DNA from: Episyrphus balteatus
Taxonomy: Eukaryota > Arthropoda > Insecta > Diptera > Syrphidae
DNA length: 64,000 bases
Assembly (NCBI RefSeq): GCF_945859705.1
Contig: NC_079134.1
Coordinates: 47,918,402 to 47,982,401 of the forward strand
Reading direction: 5' to 3'
The translations under genes and the position numbers were made by a program. This document shows positions 23,101-35,100 of this stretch, piece by piece. Under the pieces are notes generated by a model. The model worked only from the letters and a program-made list of their open reading frames with translations, made no database searches and had not been told where the DNA came from. Positions within the stretch are counted from its first letter, which is position 1. The number at the start of each line of letters is the position of its first letter.

Positions 23101-26100
23101 ACTTTTATTTTTCAAGAAAAAATTTATATGTTTTTAAGTTTTTATTAAGAAATAATAAAAAAAAAAAAAAAACAATTAAAAAATTATTCCATACCTAAAC
23201 GTAACAATTCATATTTTTGTTTGAACATACATTACAATATCACGAGATTAATTACGAGTATTATGAACTTTAAGGAAAATTAAAAAATTGTTGCATGTTT
23301 AGGTTTTTTTTTATTACCACCGGGTTTAGCTGGAGAAAAAAAGCGCAGTCAGGGCTAAGCAATTTACATGTTAAATTCAGCAACACCTTAGCCCCTTGGG
23401 CTTAGTTGTTAAGCCCGATGATATCCCTGGGCTTAAATGTAGAACTATAATTTCTTGAAGCGTCCGATTCAACGGAGGGGAACAGCGCTTCCAACCGAAC
23501 TCGACGGATGAAAGCTTATCAAAAATTCAAAGAAAACAAAAACGTATGATTTGACATAAGCTTCCGACTGCTTCCTCCAATTATAATTCTGGGTTAACTT
23601 TTTGAACAGTTTTAAATCTGTGGTACTAAACTAATTTTTTCATAAATTGTTTAGAATTGGTTTACAAACGGGAATACTGACGTTTGAAATGACAAAATTT
23701 ATTTAACTAGTTTTGCTAGCATACATTTTTGTATCTCTTTGTAAAACATACAAGAAAAATACAAGAATACAAGAAAGCGATAAATATGAAAACTCTAAAT
23801 TTTCTTTATGTCTGCTGATTTCAGAACATTCAATAAGCAGTGCTGCCAAGATTTCCGGTTAAGCCCCGAGGCGTTTTTTTGTCCAGCTAAGCCCGGTGGT
23901 AATAAAAAACACACCTATTGTGTGACAGGGAATTTTACCCTTTGCTTTTCTTCGATTGAATTAATGTGAATGCAGTCAACTAGCAGTAAATCCTGATATG
24001 TTGTTCCAGAATAATTCTGCTTTTCAAAAAAAAAAATAAGAAAATAAGACTCTCTACAAAAAAAATTTAAAATATTTTCTTTATTTTTGAGTACTGATTT
24101 TGTATTTTTTAGTTAAATTTTCTTCTTTCCTGTTCTCATATTACGGATAGTAGAGTTTATTAGGGAGAATAGAGTTTAAATAAATAAATTTTTTTTATTG
24201 TCGAGAAAGAATTTCAAATATTTTCATCACGAATAATAGAGCGTCCCGGTTAATCGAATCCCGGATAATCGAGTTTCAACGTAGGGTAGAAGGGGGAGCA
24301 TTTGCCAGTGGGTTGCCTTTGCCAGTCCAGGTTTTTTTCCAAACCAACAGAATATTAAATACCGAAAAATCATTTTCTGTTGCATATTAATGATTGAAAA
24401 CTTTCCACAAAGTTTGACAGCTTTTGGCTGGACACGAAATAAATTAGACGCTTGTGTTTTTTTTTTTAGTTTTTTAATGTTGAAAACCAAAATATGAAGG
24501 CACATAATCGTCGTAAATTTTTAATATTTGTATTGTTAAATTACTTTTTTATACAAATATCTTATGAAAATTATGTGCACTATGCTGTGTTGTAGTGATT
24601 TTTTTATTGTTTAACTTATAAAAAAGTTATAAGTGAATTTTTGAAAGATTAGCTTGTGGGGTGCATTTGCCATTTGTTTTTGGGTAGGTTTTGCTCTGGC
24701 AAATGTACCCCATGAGGTACATTTGCCAGAAGCAAGCTTCCTCAAAAGAGGATGACAGAATCCTTAAAAATCAATCCCTTCTTCGTACTTTCAGCTAAAA
24801 AGAAGTTTTGTTTATGATTATTGGTGTTATTTGTATTAACTTTTATATTTAGGTAACTGGCAATCCCTCCCCACCCCCGTGGCAAAGCCTCCCACCTGGG
24901 GAGGCTTTGCCACATCACTTTTCGTTTTTTTGAATAAATTATTAAAAATATAAATAATTAATATATCAAGATGAAAAAAATATTTAAGTGAAGATGATAA
25001 AGTCAATAATAATATCAGATATAAAAAAATTAAAAGAAACGTAAAAACTTTGCGTTATATCAATTTTCCTAAATCCTGGCAAATCCTCCCCCTTCTACCC
25101 TACATACTAGAGTGACCGCAACTCCCATAGAAAATATTTTTTGTCGAATTTTTTTTCGGGGGAACCCCATAAAATGTTCCGCCTTTGCAGATTTTAGATA
25201 GCCAAAATTTCAGCTCGATTGGATAACTCTAAATGGTGCCGACACTCGCTCAAAGTATCAAAAATCTCTGTTTTTTCATTGTTTTTCGAAGAAAATTAGC
25301 TCTAGCTCCCAAACAGATCGGGTTATTTTCACTTTTTATGTATTTAATTAAAGGTAGTGTTGTTACACATAATTCAGATGCTTAATTTGTTTAGTTTTAC
25401 TAAAAAACAAAAATATTGTCATCAATTTAAATTTTCAGTACTTACCACAAAAAGAGCTGAAGTGCAAACTCGATTTAAAATTAAACTTTTTTTTAACTGT
25501 TTTATTCTGCGGATAGGGATAGAATGGATGTTTCTCTACACTCCGTTTCAACTGAATAAGCACACAAATTTTCAAAGGTATTTTGTCCATTTTTTCCTAA
25601 GATTAAGCTTTCATGTAACATTTGATGATGTTTATCGTTAGCTTGTGATGTTGAGAAACCAAATCAGAAAGAATAATTCTCAAAGTACCGCTATTTTTCT
25701 TCGTATTCTCTTACAAAGCGTCCCATATGGAAAAATGCAGTTTTTTTTTGCGTCAACTGAATAGACACACGGTCTTTAAAGGTCAATATCTTCGTTGTTT
25801 GTGAGAGTTTTGAGGTGATTGGCATACCAAATGAAAGGTTGAAATGTTCTTATTGAGATTTTGTCATTTAATTAAAATTTAAAAAAAAGTAGTAGATTAA
25901 AAGCTTTGAATACTGTCGACAGAGCTAAAATTAATTTGTTAACGGAACAAGTACTGACCGGGTTTGCTATAGCTACCAAAATTGATCGGAGTTTTAGTGT
26001 GTTGCCTATTCGTACCTCCAAAATAAAAGTTCGAACAGGAAAAATATGAATTAAGGTAAAAAACGGCAAAAATAGCAGTTAATCGACGAGAAATTTTGAG

Positions 26101-29100
26101 ATCTGCCTCCAATTCATTTGACGCTGGGGCAAAAATCAAACAAAAAGCTGGTGTTTCTGCAAGTGTTTCAACACTCCGCAGAGTAATTAACAGCACGGAT
26201 CATTTTAACCCATTAAAAGTCCAAAAGAAACCAACTTTAAACAAGTAACAAAAAGGTATTCGTTTAGAATTTTCTAGACTCCATATGAGCTTGAAAAATG
26301 AGTGACGCAAAGTGGTTTTTTTCATTTAAAAAAGTTCAATTTTGATGGATTCATAATTGAAGTCATCGGGGCTATCAAAATTGACATTTTTCAAACGAAA
26401 AAAACCACTTTGCGTCACTCATTTTTCCAGCTCATATGGAGTCTAGAAAATTCTAAACGAATACTTTTTTGTTGCTTGTTTAAAGTTGGTTTCTTTTGGA
26501 CTTTTAATCGGTTAAAATGATCCGTGCTGTTAATTATTCTGCGGAGTGTTGAAACACTTGCAGAAACACCAGCTTTTTGTTTGATTTTTGCCCCAGAGTC
26601 AAATGAATTGGAGGCAGCTCTCAAAATTTCTCGTCGATTAACTGCTATTTTTGCCGTTTTTTACCTTAATTCATATTTTTCCTGTTCGAACTTTTATTTT
26701 GGAGGTACGAATAGGCAACACACTAAAACTCCGATCAATTTTGGTAGCTATAGCAAACCCGGTCAGTACTTGTTCCGTTAACAAATTAATTTTAGCTCTG
26801 TCGACAGTATTCAAAGCTTTTAATCTACTACTTTTTTTTAAATTTTAATTAAATGACAAAATCTCAATAAGAACATTTCAACCTTTCATTTGGTATGCCA
26901 ATCACCTCAAAACTCTCACAAACAACGAAGATATTGACCTTTAAAGACCGTGTGTCTATTCAGTTGACGCAAAAAAAAACTGCATTTTTCCATATGGGAC
27001 GCTTTGTAAGAGAATACGAAGAAAAATAGCGGTACTTTGAGAATTATTCTTTCTGATTTGGTTTCTCAACATCACAAGCTAACGATAAACATCATCAAAT
27101 GTTACATGAAAGCTTAATCTTAGGAAAAAATGGACAAAATACCTTTGAAAATTTGTGTGCTTATTCAGTTGAAACGGAGTGTATCTCTGGGCCCTCGGGT
27201 AGCAAAAGTATGAGGTATAGTCGTGGGGTGAAAGAGCTATTAACAATGAAACTTTCTTTGTTATTGTATCGATGTAAGGCATCTGATAGAAATGCTTCTC
27301 GCATAATTATAGCTACAATAGAAGCACTAGGGCAAAATCCAATTGACTTTGTAGTTTAAAAATCAAACTTACATTCAACAAGAAAAAACTTTTGCTTGGT
27401 TTAATGCCCCAAGAGCTTATCTGGCTCCTAAGCAAGATCTTGATCTTTTGCGTAATTGCATTGAATAACGCAAGATAGACAAAGATATTTGAGAGCAGGC
27501 AGGTCTGGCGTTCTTTGACCTTACTTTACCAGATGGCGAACGAAATTAGAAACGGCCAACATAATTTTGAAAACCAGTGAAACGGAAACCAACAGAATAG
27601 TAAATCCAAAGCTACAGACACATGAAGATGAACAATTTGTCACAGCAGGGTTAAAAAATATTGTGAACAAAGAAACATTGAACTTTTTCAGCCGATTGAA
27701 AATAGACACAAGTTTTCTCAAAGAACCTCCAAATCTTTGGCCCGAAAACCCGCATTTTAAAGAAGGCTTTAAAAAAGTGCAATCACTTAAAGTCGTAAAT
27801 GACATCACAGAAAGAGGAGTCAAATTAATAACGGATTTTAATAACTTTTTAACTAAAGATGAGGAACAAAAACAATATGTACTTCAAGTAGTCAGTGAGT
27901 GCCGAAAATTGTATCCTGATGCTTCTAAAACTACTTTGTAAATCTGTTGATTAAATTTTTTTAGTATTTACTTCATTAATTATTATGTATAAGAAATGTA
28001 ACAAGATGTTATTTTTTTTTGTTTTTTAGGCCGTGTGTGAATTGCGTAAAATAGTTCACATAGTGTAAAATATTTGACACTGTTGAGGTGAATAAAAAAT
28101 TTTCAGCTGTTAAAAATTTATTGGGCTCTGGGACCTGGTTAAATTTGAGTTAAATTTTTTTTGCAGATGGTTTTGTTTTTTTTTTTTTTTATTAAAAAGG
28201 AGTTTCATAGCAGAAAAGAGGCAGAGAAAAATATTAAACAATAAGCCATACAGCTGAAATTTTTTTGTTCACCTCAATAGTGTCAAAAATTTTACACAGT
28301 GTTAACTATTTAACGCAATTCACACACAGCCTTAGAATTCTGTTAAATGTTTCGTTTTTTTTAATAAAACAGTTTAAAAAAAAGTTTCATTTTAAATCGA
28401 GTTTGCACTTCAGCTCTTTTTGAGGTAAGTACTGAAAATTTAAATTGATGACAAAATTTTTTTTTTTGGTAAAACTAAACAAATTTAGCATAACCCGATC
28501 TGTTTGGGAGCTAGAGCTAATTTTCTTCGAAAAACAGTGAAAAAACAGAGATTTTTGATACTTTGAGCGAGTGTCGGCACCATTTAGAGTTATCCAATCG
28601 AGCTGAAATTTTGGCTATCTAAAAATCTGCAAAGGCGGAACATTTTATGGGGTTCCCCCGATTAAATTTCGAAAATCGATTTCTTGCGGTCACTTTAGTA
28701 CATACATATAAAGGTACCTACTGTTAAAAAAAAAATATGGGGTTGCGGTCGAAATTCTGTAAGTTGCAAAATTCTGTATTCAAAATACTGTATGCCAAAA
28801 TACTGTATGTCAAAATTCTGTATGTGCAAAATGCTGTACGAACAAAATTCTGAAAGTCAAAATTCTGTACAAGTGCGCGCGCACTTTTTTACATCATTTT
28901 GGCAGAACTTTGAAATACAGATTTATTTAAAAGAGGTTTTACTATGAATTTCTAAAAGATCAACAATAAAGAGGCTAGCTTCTAATTCTGATTAATAGGT
29001 ACCTTATTATTAGCTACGGAAAAAGGAGAGAGAAAACAAAACTCTACACTTATTTAAAAAAAAAAAAACAATCTGAATCAAACCACGTTGCATACCTAAA

Positions 29101-32100
29101 ACGGATTGAAAAAGCATTATATTGATTTTTACATTTTTTTTGTAAAATGTATTTTGTATGTTTAAGAAAAGTTTGATTTGTGTTCCTAGAAATGATTTAC
29201 TTTTTTACTTTAATAATTATGTTTGTATAAAATTACAACTTTATTGTCAATAATTATATTTAAAGCTTGTATTATGTGTTTTTTTTTTATCAAAGGAAAT
29301 TTCTTGAAAAATACTGTATTGAAAATACAGTATTTTGCCGTACAGAATTTTGCAAAACAGAATTTTGCAAGTCAGTATTTTGTTCGTACAGAATTTTGAC
29401 GTGCAGAATTATGACCCGCTCCCAAAAATATGTCAAACATTTTTTATTGATAAAATTAAACTAAAATTATTATTCTTTTACGAAGTTTATAAAAAGGTTT
29501 AACATTCATTCTAAGCACCTTTAACCATAAGAGCAAGTACGTGGACCCAGTCTTGCATTTTATTTCTCCTGATGTTGGCTTTCCAGACTCTCTCATAATT
29601 TGGAATAACTCCCCTTGTAAATCTTTTATATGAACCTATACCAAAAAGTAAGCCCGTTAAAATTTCCTGAGGTGATACTTTAATAAAGAATAAAAAGCAC
29701 GTGTGAGTACCGGCTCTTTTTATAATTCCACATAAAATAAAGTCAAATGAAAATACGAATTTCTCAATGGGAAAGCGTTTTATTAACACAAAAACAAAAC
29801 CATTTAACACACTTCACTTTTATTATATAAAATACAAGGTGTATAGGAGAATATTCCACTGATTCAAGTATCTTCAGTCCATAGTTCATAGCTTATAGGA
29901 AGCTTATTGGCTTCGCTCTGTATCTTTCTAACGATTATTTCGATTCTTCTGTTGAGTCACTTTGAACTCTACTTAAATTTAATGAGCTCAGTTTATTTTC
30001 TTAAGTTGATAAATGGTGTTTGATTCACTTCTTCTTTTGAAATTGTAATTTTTTTTTTAATATTCACAGGAAGCTGATGGAATTCCGTCTATTCAATTGA
30101 ATTTCTATGACAACAAGAGTGCCTTGGATAATTTGCTCACGAAGCCTGATGGACTATTTTATATAATTGACGAAGCTTCTCGAACAAGTCAAGATCAAGA
30201 TCAAATCATGGGTAAAAGCTAGATTTTAGCAATCATTAATAATAAATAGATAAACAAAATTTAATTTTTGATTTAAAAGATCGAGTTGCGGAGAAGAAAA
30301 GCCAATTTGTAAAAAAACACTCCAATACCGAAGTAGCTGTTTCACATTATACCGGTCGCCTACTTTACGACACAAGAGCTTTTGTCGATATCAATCGGGA
30401 TTTTGTGCCTCCAGAAATGATTGAAGCACTGCGCTCATCTTTGGATGAAAATACAGTTATGATGTTCACAAATATGCTAACAAAATCTGGCAATCTAACT
30501 ATGCCATTTGAAAATAAGGAACACAAACAGGCGGATGGCAAACGGAGAGCTTATGTTAGTGTTTCAAAAAAAATATTAAGTTGGTTTTGAATAACCATTC
30601 TAATCAATAGGTTTTTAATACACTCTCACTTGGGCACATATCACAAGTGAATAACCTACGCACTATGTCAGCTAACTTTAGGTACACATGTTTGACAATT
30701 TTAAAGACATTAAGTCAAAGCCAAGGACTTGGCATGCATTTCGTGAGATGTGTTCGAGCTGATTTGGATTATGCAGTACACGGATTCCATCCTGAAATGG
30801 TTCAACAGCAATTGAAGGCATTGGGCGTTTTGGATACAATTATTGCGAGACAACAAGGCTATTCGTGTCGTATTTCCTTTAGTGAATTTCTTAAACGGTA
30901 AACTGCAAATAATCTGAGACTTATGCAGATTATTTTGACTTTAATTCAATTTCAGTTACCAATTTTTGGCTTTTGACTTTGATGAAACTGTCGATATAAC
31001 AAAAGAAAACTGCCGATTGTTATTGATTCGTTTGAAAATGGAAGGATGGGCTATTGGAAAATCGAAAGTATTTCTTCGTTATTATAATGATGAATTCTTG
31101 GCGAGGTAATTAAAATTCTATCACAAAAATAAAAAAAAAAGTAGGTATTCATGTTTTTTGTACAGTCGCATTATGTTTTGAAACCACACAAGTTTTAATA
31201 ACATCTAAGTATTTTCCTTACTCGTTTCTCATTTTCCCCCTCAAACTTTTAAATAAATGTATATCAATTCTTGTTGATCGCAAAACATCCACGCTCAACT
31301 CTGTGGTTACTAAAAAAATTCCAAATTACAGTTTTTTGCATTTAAGATGTAATCAAAGCATGTTAAATGCAATGTTATAATAATATAAAGATCAAAACAA
31401 CCAATAACTTGAAAAACCTCTACCTTATTTTCATTATTAACTCCTTTTTCGACATGTTATATTCGTTGTAGAGAAAAGGTGAATTAGGCAACAAATTTTC
31501 AGATTAAAATGTCAAGAAATTCATGTTTTGTCTAGGCCGGCTCCTTAAGGAGCCGCAATATGGAAATGAAAGTTAGGAACTTGGTCAGTAATAGAAAGGT
31601 ATGTACATTTAAGACCACCATAGTGTGAAAAACGATGATAAAACACACCTCGGGTTCTTTTTCGAAAAGATTCGAAAGTATAACATTTTAAACAAAAGAG
31701 CTGAGATTCGAACTATATTTCGTCGCCGTTCAATGAAAACTCCCAAAGTCTATTTTTGGTTTTATTTTTTTTGTATGAGATATTTCATTATAAATAGATA
31801 TTGCAATTTGAAAATCTAAAAAATGGCATAAACTACGTGCTGTTAAACTTTTTGGGAAATTATTTTATTTTTATTAAAATTGTTTGGCAATGTAATTTTG
31901 ATCTCAATAACATTTATTTTATCTCTTAAAGCTTTGCCAAAATATCTTGTTTTATAACATTATTTGAAATTTGATAAAATGTTTTATTTTTTGTGCACTA
32001 TTGTATGCGTTCACTTTTTTCCGAATCCTTATGGTTTTCATTAAGCCATAAATAAAACAACACAGCCAAAAATCAAAACTACCAGATTTAAGGCACGGTC

Positions 32101-35100
32101 TTCTTGTACAGAATCGAAACGGTTATAGTAGTAAATCCCGCTGTAAGAAGACCTTCTCGTTCTCATCGTTATACCAGTTGAGAGTTTATTTTCATAAAGA
32201 GTTAATAAAGAAACAGTTTACTCATGGGTTGCCGTACTAAATGCCGAGAAAAATATTTTTAAATTTTGTTTTTTTTTTAGCTAAACACGTATTTTTTTCC
32301 TAAAAAAAAGAAGCCAATCAAATTCAAAAAATATGTGTGAAGTTATTTTATTTCATCTTTATTAATTAATTAAAAATTGTTGCAAATATACTTCATGCTG
32401 ATTTATTTGTGAATTATTATTTATTTATCAAACCTCGGTTTTCAACGTTTTGACTTTTAAACGTCCATATCTTTGGTTGTAGATTTTTTACATTTTTGGT
32501 TTGTATGTGTGACTTTCATATAATTTTAATATCTATTGATTTCAATATCAATCTTGCTTCTATCACTTTTTGTTAAAAAATAGCTTTTTGACCTTTTTCT
32601 TAATTCATTTCAATTCCAAATTCGCTTCAAACTTGGAACCTTATACTGATCCCCTCGGGAAGAAATTGAATTTTTTTTAGGATCAGAATTAACAGTACAT
32701 CAATCATTTACTTGAATACTGTTATTACTCAAAAAACTTGGTTTTTCAGAAAAGGAGTTTTAAATTTAGTATCGATCTATTTTGTATGAAAAGAGTTAGT
32801 TTCCAAAACAAAACATGTCAATTTTTAATTTAAAAAATGTCAAAAATATTCAGTTTGGATTTTTGTTTTTGAAAATCCAAATCCACTTAACCGTTTTGAA
32901 AAAAATTGTTCAAAACGGTTAGGTGAATTTCCTTGAAATTTTGATTAAATTTGTGGACTTAAAAGAACTGCATAGGTACCTACTAATTTTCTTTTTGAAG
33001 AATTTTTGAAAATTTTTATATACAAATAAACGGCTCCAAAAAAAATAAACAATCAAAAAATTCCTTGTTATATCAGTATTCAAATAGAATACTTCGTTTG
33101 CAGATTAAAAATATTTTAAAAGGTGTTTTTGCGATTTAAAAAACAACTTTAATAGGTATTATTCTATTACGAATGCTATTCGCCGTGTTTTTTATTTTAC
33201 TTTTTGACAAATAACGCTAGTTGATCTAAGCACCATCTAGTTCTCACAATTGTCAACCGTTTTTTTTTTGTTATGGGGTTGGTTATTGCGGTTTTTGAAA
33301 TTTTAATTTATTGAACGTACATGGAACTCTCTTTATTCACGGTTAATACCGTAAATGCAATAGTTCATAAAAGTATCATTTTTATAACTGATTTTGCGCA
33401 AGACATATTCTTGTTGGAAATTGATTGCTCCACAAAAAAGGTCTTATTAACTTTTTTCATTAATCTAACCATTCTAAAGATATTCGAGGACAAAGTTAAA
33501 AAAAATTATAAAAACATTTTATATTTTTAAAAAATGTCTAATTCACTGAAACTTCATTATTTTCGAATTAGCAAGATATATTCTTGTAGGGGCTTAAACG
33601 TTCTACAAAAAATTCCTTGGAATCAAATTGATTGCTTTAACCGTTTAGAAGATATTCGTATCCAAATCACAATGCATACGGGTCATAAGAAAACTATTGA
33701 AATCAGTGAGCATTGGTTGTTTTTATATTTTTTTTTAACTTTGACCTCGAATATCTTTAGAATGGTTAGATTAATGAAAAAAGTTAATAAGACCTTTTTT
33801 GTGGAGCAATCAATTTCCAACAAGAATATGTCTTGCGCGTTTGATCATTATAATTTTTCAATTTGTTACAGAATTAAGAACAAAAAACGAATTTTTAAAG
33901 ATTTTCTCGATTTTTGGACCTCAAATATCTATTCAACGGTTAGATAAACGAAAAAAGTGTATAAGGCCTTTTTTGTAGAGCGTTCAATTTCCTACAAGAA
34001 TATGAAAAGAAATTTGCTAAAAAGTCAATTAATAAAAAAATTATTTTTTTTAGTAGAAGCTTGATGTAAAAATGGAAAATTGAAAAGCGGAGGACCTTCC
34101 CATTAAGATAAAGAGCTCATATTTGGTGTTTATATTCTAGAGGGGTCTAGCAATCGATTTTTCGGAGTACCAAATCAAAAAAACGAATTTCGATTTTTTT
34201 GACCCACCCTAGTGCACATGCACAATTTTGTTTCTTTATATACATAGCTCACATCTACACATTTAAAATGCTCAAATCTTCATAAGAAAAACAAATTTTT
34301 TTATCCAATAATTTTCAAAATTATGAAAAAAAATATTTATTCTTACTTACAGATTGTATGAAGTGCAAGTGAAAAAAATCATAAAGGTACAATCTATGAT
34401 GAGAGCTTTGATAGCAAGAAAAAAAATGGCCAAAGGTATACCCCCAGGTCAAGTTGGTAAGTCAAACTTAATTTTAGTTTTAAGCAAAAAAAAAAATTAT
34501 ATCATAAATATGTTAAAATACAGTAAGGTATTTTAAATTTTACTCTTAATTTTAATTTAATTATAGCACTCAATTAATAAATATTAAAAAAATAAAAATA
34601 TTTTATATCATTATTGTTGTGGCATATTTTAGTTTGAGTGCCTACTCTGTTTTTTGATCACACATTTTCAAGAAATCTAACATTTCAAAAATATTAAACC
34701 AATTTTTATAAAAAACTAGCTGACCCGGCGGACTTCGTTCCGCATTTTTCTTGTATTTATTTTCAATTTTTGGCTTTGTAATGTGTTAACCTTTTCCAAT
34801 ACAAAAAAATCGGGCCACAACTTGATATATGGAACACAAACATAAAATTGTATAAAGTATTAAAAAAAGCAAACCATTTGTCTGATAGCTATCGCTACTA
34901 AAATTTGATAATCCAGTCAAATAAGGGTTTCACCTCGGAATGAATGCTAATAGAATTTTTGTTTGCTCAATACCTTCGTTTTGGCATTCTATAACATACC
35001 TCAAAAGTCTAGAAAGTCGTGATTTTCAAGCTAAAATCGCGAAATGGAGATTTTCAAAATTAGAATTTCAAGAATTACATAACTTCGAGGCATTTTTTAA

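Larger units (their letters stand above)
25110..28695. mobile_element. Long-TIR DNA transposon (AGTGACCGCAA ends), 3.6 kb with nested insertions
   Basis: About 340-400 bp of near-identical sequence is inverted between 25110-25508 and 28350-28695, beginning AGTGACCGCAA. TA lies at 25108-25109 and 28696-28697. A 54-bp segment is present only in the left arm. Nested inside are a 1643-bp palindromic Tc1-derived element (25539-27181) and a 303-bp MITE (28029-28331); about 1.6 kb of own sequence remains. It carries remnants of an unidentified protein at 27182-27941. Superfamily not assigned. Confidence 0.8.
21107..30069 (+). other. ninaC intron 8 (9.0 kb), stacked DNA transposons
   Basis: Holds, in order: two TAA-flanked MITEs (21335-21760, 21776-21892), a GGGAAATAATTTC minisatellite (22545-22670), a Tigger-like element (23028-24281) with a nested inverted-repeat element, element B (24284-25100), a long-TIR element (25110-28695) with two nested elements, and a 9-bp-TSD element (28740-29423). 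29510-29600 has an R1 terminal word. No extra exon is recognised. Confidence 0.85.
31106..34352 (+). other. ninaC intron 12 (3.2 kb)
   Basis: Mostly AT-rich. Includes a 16-bp perfect palindrome (31539-31554) and a cluster of direct and inverted ~100-bp modules (33340-34010). No exon recognised. Confidence 0.75.

Noticed and set aside
33321..33947. 69- and 137-codon ORFs in intron 12
   Set aside because: They cross inverted copies of the same non-coding module, and no protein features are recognisable.
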